64,000 nt of DNA, taken from a virus. The position numbers and the translations under genes are program-made. The notes below the pieces were generated by a model. It saw only the letters and a list, made by a program, of their open reading frames with translations. It made no database searches and had not been told where the DNA came from. The stretch is from the IMG/VR virus record IMGVR_UViG_3300032782_000010, positions 1-64,000 of that record. One strand, 5' to 3'. Shown here piece after piece: positions 1 through 7,074 of the stretch. The stretch's first letter is position 1, and each line of letters starts with the position of its first letter.

Positions 1-2
1 GC

Positions 3-692
3 GCGAAGATAACGACGAGAGAGTGGAGCGATGCTCTGAACTTCGGGCTCTCGCTCGGGCTGAGTATCTCGCGCGTCGACGAGCTCGTACGCGCGAAGTT
101 TAACGCGAAGCTGCGCGAGCTCAAGCGGTCGCAACTAGACGAGCTCCGCGCGTTCTTAAGCTCGAGCTCCGGCGAGTCCAGGTCGAGTGCAGCGAGCCAG
201 AAAGTCCCAGAAAGCTCTAACGAACGTTCTCTAGCTTCCGAGTCGTCTATTAGCCCTGAGACGTCTGGTTGCGCTCCAGAACGAGCTGGTTGCGATACCA
301 AAGCGACCGTAGACGACGGCTCGGCCGAGCGTCGAGGGCCTGTCGAGCGTAGCGTCGGCGGCTTTATTCGGCGCGTCGTCGAAGAGCCACCTCCGACACT
401 AGTGAGAGACTCGACCGGAAACATCGTCAACACTCATGTCGTCGACGCGTCGACTCCTCTCGTCGTCTCTCCTGGATCTATCCCCGAGTCTGCTAACGTC
501 ACGGTCGCGCCACCGCCTACGGTCGTCGACGAGAAGATAACGAGCTCGGAGTGGACGAAGCTCTTAAACGTCGGGCTCTACGCCGGGAAGACGATCGACG
601 GAATCGACGCACTCGTGCGGGAGAAGTTCTCGTGCAGGACGCGCGACCTTCGAAAGTCTCAGTACGCCGAGGCGCTGGAGGCGATCAAGTGA
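3..692 (+). CDS. Hypothetical protein with a duplicated ~50-residue domain (5' end missing)
   Basis: The frame is open from the window edge to its stop, so the start lies outside. The visible 229 residues contain two copies of one short, probably helical domain at about residues 2-51 and 178-228; about 21 of 51 aligned positions agree, including shared KIT, EW, LN, LVR, KF and SQ blocks. A Ser/Pro/Val-rich, probably disordered linker joins them. Similar small helical domains sit at the C-terminus of some phage DNA-annealing proteins, so a nucleic-acid adaptor is conceivable, but I do not recognise the family. A GTG inside the linker (402) opens a shorter version, which would cut off the first domain copy and is unlikely to be the real start. 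Confidence 0.75.
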   Translation, partial: AKITTREWSDALNFGLSLGLSISRVDELVRAKFNAKLRELKRSQLDELRAFLSSSSGESRSSAASQKVPESSNERSLASESSISPETSGCAPERAGCDTKATVDDGSAERRGPVERSVGGFIRRVVEEPPPTLVRDSTGNIVNTHVVDASTPLVVSPGSIPESANVTVAPPPTVVDEKITSSEWTKLLNVGLYAGKTIDGIDALVREKFSCRTRDLRKSQYAEALEAIK

Positions 693-733
693 GACCAACG
701 CCCAAGCACAAGGACCTCGAGTGGAAGGTCAGG

Positions 734-808
734 GCGGGACAGGGCTCAAAGGTGAGCTGTGAACGTCCCACGTTCACGGGTTCGGTTCGATTCCGAAGTC
801 TCGCTCCA
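734..808 (+). tRNA. tRNA-Gly, anticodon CCC
   Basis: A full cloverleaf can be drawn. The 7-bp acceptor stem pairs 734-740 (GCGGGAC) with 798-804 (one G-T pair). The D stem pairs 743-746 with 755-758 around a loop holding the conserved GG (751-752). The anticodon stem pairs 760-764 with 772-776 (5 of 5), with loop 765-771 = GTCCCAC: U33, anticodon CCC at 767-769, A37. The T arm pairs 781-785 with 793-797 (5 of 5) around TTCGATT. The discriminator is T805, usual for bacterial tRNA-Gly, and CCA is encoded at 806-808. Odd points are A at position 8, C at position 14 and a 4-nt variable loop. It would read GGG codons. It sits between two plus-strand early genes. Confidence 0.9.
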
Positions 809-837
809 CTATTCGACGACCTGAAGGAGGACGCGAA

Positions 838-1053
838 GTGAAGAGAAGAAAGCCTAAGGCCTGCTCGATTAAGAGAGAGCCCGAGCCTACGAGGACGAAG
901 AACGGCGTGCTCGTCGTCGCGCGCGAGGGCGACCGGATCTTCTACCCGGTCTACGTCATCTTCGAGGGCAAGACGTCGGAGATCCTCATCCGGCTGCCGG
1001 ACGACCTCAGCGTGGAAGTCTCGAAGAAGTTCTCGAGAAAGGATGAAGTATGA
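838..1053 (+). CDS. Small basic hypothetical protein
   Basis: The product has 71 residues, with a Lys/Arg-rich start followed by a short beta-like stretch (about residues 22-55). GTG start chosen because a full Shine-Dalgarno AGGAGG (825-830) sits 7 bases upstream. It lies directly after the tRNA gene and its stop overlaps the start of the nucleotidyltransferase gene at 1050, so the two are probably translated together. No family recognised. Confidence 0.7.
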   Translation: MKRRKPKACSIKREPEPTRTKNGVLVVAREGDRIFYPVYVIFEGKTSEILIRLPDDLSVEVSKKFSRKDEV

Positions 1054-1433
1054 GCATCGGCCAGCCTCAAGGCATGCTACTGAACCTCTTCGGAGAGAAG
1101 TTGCGCGACATCTTCGGCGAAGTCGCCTACCACGTAGGCTCGTCGCTTACGACGGAGAAGACGACGCACTGGCGCGACGTCGACGTCCGTCTGATGCTCG
1201 ACGACGAGGTCTGGGACAAGCTCGAGCTCGGCGACCCGAAGAACCCTCACGGGAGCCGCAGGTGGAGGGCGCTGTGCATCGTCCTCTCAGACTACGGCCG
1301 CCACGCGACGGGGCTCCCGATAGACTTCCAGCTTCAGCAGAGGACCTACGCCAACGAGAAGTTTGGGCGTGCGAATAACTGCCAGCGCTCAGCGCTACTC
1401 GTAGTCGACGACGAAAGGAAGAAAACCCAATGA
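1050..1433 (+). CDS. Minimal nucleotidyltransferase-like protein
   Basis: The 127-residue product has the signature of the DNA polymerase beta-like minimal nucleotidyltransferases: a GSS loop near residue 30, then after about a dozen residues the metal-binding pair in DVDV (residues 43-46), and a third acidic residue in PIDFQ (about residues 92-95). The length fits a bare catalytic domain. Known members transfer NMPs to small molecules, proteins or tRNA; the substrate here cannot be told. ATG start overlaps the preceding stop. It sits in a tightly packed early operon, so a role in host takeover or tRNA/nucleotide modification is only inference. The catalytic residues all appear to be present. 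Confidence 0.7.
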   Translation: MSIGQPQGMLLNLFGEKLRDIFGEVAYHVGSSLTTEKTTHWRDVDVRLMLDDEVWDKLELGDPKNPHGSRRWRALCIVLSDYGRHATGLPIDFQLQQRTYANEKFGRANNCQRSALLVVDDERKKTQ

Positions 1434-1708
1434 TGAGAGTATTCCAAGTAACAGAGACCGAATGGTACGCGGCCGAGACGCCAAAGGCGGCGAGAGAAGA
1501 GTACGTCAAGATCGTAGGCGAGGAGGAGGCTAGAGAGCCGCTCGAGGAGTTCGGCGAGCCCGAGGAGGTGTCATACGCCGACCTCGATAGGATGACGATC
1601 ACCTCAGTAGATGATGCAGGGCATCCCACTCAGACTTTTCGTCAGGCGCTCGATGAGATCATCGCGAGCGGGGCGAAGGTAGGCTTCGTAGCTACGACAG
1701 AGTACTGA
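1430..1708 (+). CDS. Hypothetical acidic protein
   Basis: A 92-residue product rich in Glu, with no cysteine pattern or membrane segment. The start codon forms ATGA with the stop of the upstream nucleotidyltransferase gene; a second ATG follows at 1433. The C-terminal part (residues 60-92) has the look of a compact alpha/beta fold. No family recognised; coupled translation with neighbours suggests an early-operon accessory protein. Confidence 0.65.
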   Translation: MMRVFQVTETEWYAAETPKAAREEYVKIVGEEEAREPLEEFGEPEEVSYADLDRMTITSVDDAGHPTQTFRQALDEIIASGAKVGFVATTEY

Positions 1709-1725
1709 ATAAGGAGAAAAACGCC

Positions 1726-1923
1726 ATGACAGACTGGATTACCATCGAAGGAGCTCCACCCTCTCGACTTAAGTCTCTCGACCTCGCCACCTGCTTCTCC
1801 TGCTGCTCACGGACCGATGTCCGCGTAGTCGTCCTCGGGCTCGCGATCCGCGTCCCTCTCTGCCCGGCCTGCGTCGAGCTCGTCGCCGAGCCTGTCATAT
1901 TCGCTGACGGGGTTACGACATGA
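1726..1923 (+). CDS. Small zinc-ribbon-like protein
   Basis: The 65-residue product has two cysteine knuckles, CFSCC near residues 23-27 and CPAC near 45-48, spaced as in a small zinc ribbon. A clear AAGGAG lies 10 to 14 bases before the ATG. The stop overlaps the next gene (ATGA at 1920). Such proteins in phages often bind nucleic acid or partner proteins; no specific function is assignable. Confidence 0.6.
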   Translation: MTDWITIEGAPPSRLKSLDLATCFSCCSRTDVRVVVLGLAIRVPLCPACVELVAEPVIFADGVTT

Positions 1924-2168
1924 GCCCAGAAGCTCCGAGACCAGGAGCCATAAGAGTCGAGCTCGTCTGCTGCACGAAGGTGCTCCTCTCTGAGGTCGCG
2001 AACCCGAAGATCACTCAAACGTCGCTCGCGACGACGTACGCGCTAGCTCTCTGCTCTAGCGAGAAGACGGACTGGGCGAAGGTCAACGAGGCGATCGTAG
2101 CACGCTGGTCACGCTCAGGACTCGAACGCGTAAAGAAAAAAGCGTGGAAGAGGATGGAGCGAAGATGA
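1920..2168 (+). CDS. Hypothetical protein
   Basis: An 82-residue product with a basic C-terminal helix (RVKKKAWKRMERR). Start overlaps the preceding stop (ATGA) and its own stop overlaps the methyltransferase start, so it belongs to a translationally coupled string. A CC pair near residue 17 has no partner cysteine pair. No family recognised. Confidence 0.6.
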   Translation: MSPEAPRPGAIRVELVCCTKVLLSEVANPKITQTSLATTYALALCSSEKTDWAKVNEAIVARWSRSGLERVKKKAWKRMERR

Positions 2169-3169
2169 CTCCGTATTACGAGGACGCGACGGCGAAGATA
2201 TATCTGGGAGACGTTCACGACGTTCTTCGCTCTTTCGACTCGGAGAGCGTCGACTGCTGCGTGACGAGTCCGCCGTACTATGGTCTTCGCGACTACGGCG
2301 TAGAAGACCAGATAGGCCTAGAAGACTCCCCGTCCGAGTACATCGCAAAGTTGGTAGAAGTCTTTCGAGAAGTTCGTCGATTACTTAGGAACGACGGCAC
2401 CCTATGGCTCAACCTCGGCGACTCCTACTCCGGCTCTTGGGGAAACCAAGGCCGCAAGAGTACGCGTGGGACCCAGCGCGAGATAAACGGCGAGATGATC
2501 CAGCCACTCGACGACGGCCGTTACCCGAACGAGGAGACGAACACCGGCAAGGTCCCCGAAGGACTTAAGGCGAAGGACCTCATGGGCACCCCCTGGCGCG
2601 TCGCGTTCGCGCTGCAGGCCGACGGCTGGTACCTGCGAAGCGACATCATCTGGTCGAAGCCTAACCCGATGCCTGAGAGCATCACCGATAGACCTACGAA
2701 GAGCCACGAGTATATCTTTCTGATGGCAAAGAGTCAGAAATACTACTACGACGCGGCCGCTATCGCGGAGAAGTCTATAAATGCAGGAAAAACAGTCCAT
2801 CTGAAAGAAAAATCACTGAGCCGAGGGCAGGCTTCAGGAGCTAACGTACAGGCTTCAGGAAATGGACTAAAAGAATCCATATTAGTAAAAGATACTAAAA
2901 ACAAGCGCACCGTCTGGGAGGTGCCAACATCTCCTTTCCCCGAAGCCCACTTCGCCGTCTTTCCGGAAGGCCTTATCAGGCCGTGTGTTCTCGCCGGCTG
3001 TCGTCCCGGCGGCCTAGTCCTCGACCCGTTCCTAGGCTCGGGGACGACCGCGCTCGTCGCGCGCAATCTCAACTGCCGCTGCGTAGGGGTAGAGCTCAAC
3101 GAGAAGTACGTCGAGATCGCGAAGCGAAGACTCAGCCAGTCGAATCTTACGTTCGAGGAGAACCTATGA
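2165..3169 (+). CDS. Site-specific DNA methyltransferase, beta-class (N4-cytosine or N6-adenine)
   Basis: The 334-residue enzyme carries the catalytic motif TSPPYYGLRDYG near residue 35 and, at the C-terminal end, the SAM-binding motif DPFLGSGTT near residue 286. Catalytic motif before SAM motif is the beta-class arrangement. SPPY is common in N4-cytosine enzymes but also occurs in N6-adenine enzymes, so the methylated base is open. No restriction endonuclease gene is next to it, so it is probably an orphan methylase protecting phage DNA. Residues 205-245 (about 2780-2900) are AT-richer than the rest and look like an insertion in the target-recognition part. Start ATG 2165 overlaps the previous stop; a GTG at 2144 is inferior. 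Confidence 0.92.
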   Translation: MTPYYEDATAKIYLGDVHDVLRSFDSESVDCCVTSPPYYGLRDYGVEDQIGLEDSPSEYIAKLVEVFREVRRLLRNDGTLWLNLGDSYSGSWGNQGRKSTRGTQREINGEMIQPLDDGRYPNEETNTGKVPEGLKAKDLMGTPWRVAFALQADGWYLRSDIIWSKPNPMPESITDRPTKSHEYIFLMAKSQKYYYDAAAIAEKSINAGKTVHLKEKSLSRGQASGANVQASGNGLKESILVKDTKNKRTVWEVPTSPFPEAHFAVFPEGLIRPCVLAGCRPGGLVLDPFLGSGTTALVARNLNCRCVGVELNEKYVEIAKRRLSQSNLTFEENL

Positions 3170-3693
3170 GCAAGAACGAAGAGTTGTCTAACCCAATCAG
3201 TTGCCTTAACAGGGCCCGCGAGGACGAACTCGTCTTCGTCCTCGCGGGCCGCGACGAGGCCGCGCCGGACGCGATACGCGAGTGGGCTAGAAGACGCGTC
3301 AGCCTCGGGAAGAACTCTCACTCGGACAGCCAGATAGTCGAGGCGCTCGACTGCGCCAACAGGATGACGCACGAGCGCGTCCCGATCTTCTTCTTCGGCT
3401 GCCACCGCTACGCCGGACACTTTATGTGGCAGCCTGGCATGAAGACGGACGACTCGCACTTCGACAAGCTTAACCCCTGGGGCTACTCGATCGACGGCGG
3501 TCTCGTCGGGAGGCTGGAGCACAGGCGAGGCTGGACGGCGACCGGCCGCTCCGACTTCTCGATCGACAAGCGCCCAGGCTCTCACGCTACCTTTCTCGTA
3601 CGAGGCGAGCACTCGCTCGAAGACGTGAAGCTGCTCGCCAAGACGTACTTCCCGCTCGTGTACGCGCGCTGCGGCGTGGACTCGTGGTCATGA
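3166..3693 (+). CDS. Conserved-looking phage hypothetical protein
   Basis: A 175-residue product that starts with ATGA overlapping the methyltransferase stop and has GAGGAG upstream. Residues 17-60 contain a regular charged helix pattern (EDELVFVLAGRD, DAIREWARRR) reminiscent of small proteins found beside phage methylases and replication genes. No catalytic motif is visible. It may serve DNA metabolism by position only. Confidence 0.7.
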   Translation: MSKNEELSNPISCLNRAREDELVFVLAGRDEAAPDAIREWARRRVSLGKNSHSDSQIVEALDCANRMTHERVPIFFFGCHRYAGHFMWQPGMKTDDSHFDKLNPWGYSIDGGLVGRLEHRRGWTATGRSDFSIDKRPGSHATFLVRGEHSLEDVKLLAKTYFPLVYARCGVDSWS

Positions 3694-3893
3694 TCACATA
3701 TAAGTTCTACGTCGGAGCCATCGCGCGAGGCAGGTACTGGGGAGTCTGGTACCCTAGCCACCCGTACCCATCCCGGCTTCACGACTCTTTCGAGAGCGCT
3801 CGCCGCGAGCTCTTCGAGGCGCTCAAGACGTACCCGGCGCCGCCGATGCTCGACGACCTCGTTCTTCCGGCGTACAGCACTAAACGTTCGTAA
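3690..3893 (+). CDS. Small hypothetical protein
   Basis: A 67-residue product rich in aromatic residues near its start (YKFYVGAIARGRYWGVWY). The ATG at 3690 overlaps the previous stop; an in-frame GTG six bases earlier is possible. No Shine-Dalgarno is evident, so translation would depend on coupling. No family recognised. Confidence 0.55.
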   Translation: MITYKFYVGAIARGRYWGVWYPSHPYPSRLHDSFESARRELFEALKTYPAPPMLDDLVLPAYSTKRS

Positions 3894-3924
3894 AAAAAAT
3901 ATCTAAGGATGGAGTCCCACGCCC

Positions 3925-6312
3925 GTGCCTAAGAAGAGCAAGCCCGACGACGCCGCAGCGCCGACGAGTACTCCGCAAGAAAGTTCGGCTCCGCCCAAGC
4001 CAAAGAAGACGTTCGAGCCGTTAAAGCGCGAGCTCGTAAAGAACATACCAGACGAGCTCCGCGCCCTACGCCAGTGGGTCGGCTGGAAGCTAGAGTTCAA
4101 GGACGACGGAAAGGCCAACAAGCGCCCCGTCGACGCCTCGACCGGCTACTACGCGAGCACCACCGACAAGTCGAAGTACTCGACGTTCGACGTCGCGCTC
4201 GAGTCGATAGCGAAGTTCGGGCTGATGGGAGTAGGCTTCGTCTTCACCCGGGAGGATAACTACGTCGGCGTCGACCTCGACGCCTGCAGGGACAAGACGA
4301 CGGGCGAGCTCGAGTCCTGGGCCCAGCACGTCGTCGACCAGTTCGACACCTACTCGGAGGTCTCGCCGTCCGGCACCGGGATAAAGATGATCGTGCGCGG
4401 CAAGCTCCCCGGAGAAGGCAACCGCCGCGGCGCTATCGAGATGTACGAGCACGGCCGCTTCTTCACGATCACCGGCGCGATACCGACAGAGCACCCGCGC
4501 CCGATCGCCGAGCGCCAGGCCGCGATCGACGCCCTCTACCGCGAGCACATCGCCATCCAGCCGGCCGAGGCGTACCAGGCCGCGCCGCCGCCGATCGACG
4601 ACGCAGACCTCGACGCGATACGCGCGATCCCGGACAAGCAGCTGATAAGGATCGCCTCGAACGCCGCGAACGGAAAGAAGTTCAAGGACCTCTGGGACGG
4701 CTCTGCGGCCGCGTACGGCGACGACCAGTCGAGCGCCGACCTCGCGCTCTGCTCGCTCCTCGCCTTCTACACGGGCCGCGACGTCGCGCGCATCGACCGG
4801 CTCTTCCGACAGTCAGGTCTTATCCGGAAGAAGTGGGACGAGCGGCACGGCGCGCAGACGTACGGCGAGAAGACGATCGCGAAGGCGATCAGCGGCACGC
4901 GCGTCGTCTACGACCCGTCGACCCGGCTCTCGGAGCTCAACGACACCCTGAACGCCGAGATCTTCATCGAGCTCCACTCGGACGCCCTCTGCTACTGCTC
5001 GATGTGGAAGACGTGGCTCTCCTGGGAGGGCACGCACTGGAACTACCACTCCGGCGTCGAGAACTCCCGCGCGTACAACGCTACTTCCAACGTCCAGAAG
5101 TACCTCCTCGAGAAGGCCGCGGACGAGCCCGGCGAGCAGCGCAGGAAGCAGCTCCAGAAGTGGGGCGTGCAGTCGGGCGACAAGTACAAGCGCGACGCGA
5201 TGCTCTACATCGCCGCGCAGCGGAGCGACCTCCCGCCGTCGATCTTCGACCGAGACCCGATGCTCATCGCCGCCAAGAACGGCGTCGTCGACATGCGCAA
5301 GGAGTGCGGCCCGAACGAGCGCTTCCGCCCGGCGCGACGCGAGGACTACATAACGCGCTGCGCTGGCGCCAACTTCGACCTCAAGAAGGAGTGCCCCACG
5401 TTCAACAAGTTCCTCTTCGACGTCATGCAGGGCGACGACGAGATGATAAAGTACATCTGGCGCGTGATGGGATACGCGCTGACGGGCGACATACGCGAGA
5501 GGGCGTTCTTCATCCTGCACGGCGGCGGGCGAAACGGCAAGACGACGTTCCTCGAGCTGCTGATGGCGCTCGGCGGGACGTACGCACAGAAGGCCAGGTT
5601 CTCGTCGTTCCTGAAGAAGAAGAACGACGCAGGCCCGAACGACGACATCGCTCACATGGTGGGCTCGCGGATAATCGTGGCGAGCGAGGCCGAGGAGGGC
5701 GCAGCGCTCAACACCTCGCTCATCAAGGAGATGACCGGCGGAGACGCCATCCGCGCCAGGTTCCTCTACGGAAAGGAGTTCGAGTTCAGGCCAGTAGCCA
5801 AGTTCTTCTTCGCGACCAACGCCATTCCGAACATCTACGAGTCGACGGAGGCGATATGGGACAGGATCCACTGCATACCCTTCACGTACCGAATCCCGGA
5901 CGACAAGATCGACAAGATGCTGGGGCTGAAACTTCGCGAGGAGCTCGACGCGATCTTCTCGCAGGCCGTGATGTACTGCGCCATCTGGCAGGCGATCGGC
6001 AACCTGCTCCCGCCGGACAAGGTGAGGAAGAGCGTGAGTCATCTGAGAGAAGAAATGGACGTCTTCGGCGAGTGGCTAAACGAGTGCGTCGAGCCCTTCG
6101 AGACGACCAACGACGCGCTTACGAGAGTCGGCGAGACGTACAACAACTATCGCGAGTGGAACGAGAAGACCCGTGGCAAGGGCATGAAACCACGCTCGAA
6201 GATAGCTCTAGTACGCTATCTGGCAAGCCACGGGGTCAACGTCGAACCGGGCACGGATAACGTTAAGTTCTTCAAGGGGCTAGCTTTACGTCTTATAAGT
6301 CCACGGATTTGA
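3925..6312 (+). CDS. Replicative primase-helicase (Prim-Pol plus SF3/D5-like helicase)
   Basis: The 795-residue protein joins two replication activities. Residues about 30-215 match the primase-polymerase type seen in NrS-1-like and plasmid replicases: the acidic metal pair in GVDLDACRD (about 115-122), SPSGTGIKMIV (about 148-158) and EMYEHGRFFTITG (about 171-185). Residues about 430-720 form a P4/D5-type superfamily 3 helicase with Walker A GGGRNGKTTF (about 533) and a later FFFATNAIPN sensor-like stretch. It would unwind and prime phage DNA and is the only replicase in the window. GTG start with GGATGGAG 11 bases upstream. The inverted-repeat region directly after its stop is a plausible target. 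Confidence 0.9.
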   Translation: MPKKSKPDDAAAPTSTPQESSAPPKPKKTFEPLKRELVKNIPDELRALRQWVGWKLEFKDDGKANKRPVDASTGYYASTTDKSKYSTFDVALESIAKFGLMGVGFVFTREDNYVGVDLDACRDKTTGELESWAQHVVDQFDTYSEVSPSGTGIKMIVRGKLPGEGNRRGAIEMYEHGRFFTITGAIPTEHPRPIAERQAAIDALYREHIAIQPAEAYQAAPPPIDDADLDAIRAIPDKQLIRIASNAANGKKFKDLWDGSAAAYGDDQSSADLALCSLLAFYTGRDVARIDRLFRQSGLIRKKWDERHGAQTYGEKTIAKAISGTRVVYDPSTRLSELNDTLNAEIFIELHSDALCYCSMWKTWLSWEGTHWNYHSGVENSRAYNATSNVQKYLLEKAADEPGEQRRKQLQKWGVQSGDKYKRDAMLYIAAQRSDLPPSIFDRDPMLIAAKNGVVDMRKECGPNERFRPARREDYITRCAGANFDLKKECPTFNKFLFDVMQGDDEMIKYIWRVMGYALTGDIRERAFFILHGGGRNGKTTFLELLMALGGTYAQKARFSSFLKKKNDAGPNDDIAHMVGSRIIVASEAEEGAALNTSLIKEMTGGDAIRARFLYGKEFEFRPVAKFFFATNAIPNIYESTEAIWDRIHCIPFTYRIPDDKIDKMLGLKLREELDAIFSQAVMYCAIWQAIGNLLPPDKVRKSVSHLREEMDVFGEWLNECVEPFETTNDALTRVGETYNNYREWNEKTRGKGMKPRSKIALVRYLASHGVNVEPGTDNVKFFKGLALRLISPRI

Positions 6313-6422
6313 GAGAATTACCGAATTACCGATCAGGGGCTAGTTGCGTAACTCTGCTATACGCGCGCGCGGGTATGGTAAAGTTACGCAAAGTACCCAG
6401 AATGGGTAATTGGGTAATTCTC
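6313..6422 (+). repeat. Nested inverted repeats with iteron-like AATTACC copies; candidate replication origin
   Basis: Outer arms GAGAATTACCGAATTACC (6313-6330) and its near-perfect complement at 6405-6422 (17 of 18) enclose inner arms TTGCGTAACT (6344-6353) and AGTTACGCAA (6382-6391, 10 of 10). The centre is an ATAC/GTAT-flanked alternating CG run (6359-6375). The heptamer AATTACC occurs twice direct and twice inverted. It lies immediately after the primase-helicase gene and before the terminase genes. An origin or initiator-binding site is the favoured reading; a packaging or control site is possible. Confidence 0.55.
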
Positions 6423-6495
6423 GCGAAACTCGCTGGACAACTCAAAAAATCTGTGTGCTAACTAAAGCCCGTGGCACGACGGTTCTCCCAACTCA

Positions 6496-6541
6496 GAGCA
6501 GGCACGAACGCGGCGCGGACACCCGCGCTCGTGGCCTGCTC
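6496..6541. repeat. Long GC-rich stem-loop between primase-helicase and terminase genes
   Basis: Arms 6496-6513 and 6523-6541 pair almost completely (GAGCAGGC with GCCTGCTC, ACGA with TCGT, CGCGG with CCGCG, one bulge and one mismatch) around a 9-nt loop. No T-run follows, so it is not a normal Rho-independent terminator. It may be part of the origin, a packaging signal next to the small terminase gene, or an mRNA element. Confidence 0.5.
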
Positions 6542-6575
6542 GTCAGAAGTTTTGAATAACGCAGGTGATGTCTAG

Positions 6576-6953
6576 ATGGCGCGCAAGAAACAGAAACCTC
6601 GCGGCATCAGCAAGCTTCGTCTTCAAGACCCATCCATTCCAAATCCTCTCGCCCCATATCAGTTCAAGCCCGGACAGATCGCGAACCCCCTCGGACTGTC
6701 CAAGAAGCGCCGCCTCAGCGAAGCGATCGCAGATGAGGCGGCGCGTCTCGTGAAGTTGAACGAGGAGGAAGTCACTCGCGCAGGAGTGCTCGCGAAGAAG
6801 CTGCTCGATCGAGCAGAGAACGACTCGACGGAGCTCGAGCGTGTTCTCAGGATCACAGAGCCGGAGCTCGCGGCTAAAACTCTTTCCTCTGGTGTTGGAC
6901 TTTCAGTCCAGACGGAGGATGTATCGGTGGTGTTTCAGAAGATCGGCTTATAG
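6576..6953 (+). CDS. terS: Putative terminase small subunit (DUF5681-like)
   Basis: A 125-residue protein with the motif FKPGQIANPLGLSKK at about residues 30-44. This matches the PGQSGNPxGRPK-type signature of DUF5681 proteins, which commonly stand where the small terminase subunit is expected. The rest is helical, as expected for a DNA-recognising terminase partner. It immediately precedes the large subunit. The N-terminus is basic (ARKKQKPR). It would recognise the packaging site and load the large subunit. The assignment rests on motif and position. Confidence 0.7.
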   Translation: MARKKQKPRGISKLRLQDPSIPNPLAPYQFKPGQIANPLGLSKKRRLSEAIADEAARLVKLNEEEVTRAGVLAKKLLDRAENDSTELERVLRITEPELAAKTLSSGVGLSVQTEDVSVVFQKIGL

Positions 6954-7074
6954 AGGCTAAATCTTGCACCGGCTTGTTCCCAGGCTCGCCGAATCGCTCA
7001 CTATCGCGCTCGTAGCGATGGTGATTTTTTTTATCCCCGCAGCGGCCTCTACCACCGTGGACTTCGGAGGGGAG

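Noticed and set aside
689-841. Possible 50-residue gene from GTG 689
   Set aside because: It runs straight through the tRNA, and the next real gene has its own Shine-Dalgarno at 825-830.
4813-6260. Long open frames on both strands inside the primase-helicase gene
   Set aside because: They follow high third-position GC; their products are charged low-complexity, and the primase-helicase frame has all motifs.
6496-6546. Hammerhead on the minus strand near 6540 (CTGACGA present)
   Set aside because: The stem after CTGACGA is not followed by GAAA and there is no UH cleavage site with a stem I.
6964-7074. N-terminal extension of the terminase with signal-like residues
   Set aside because: Starts with TTG and no ribosome site; ATG 7075 has a strong one and gives the normal terminase start.
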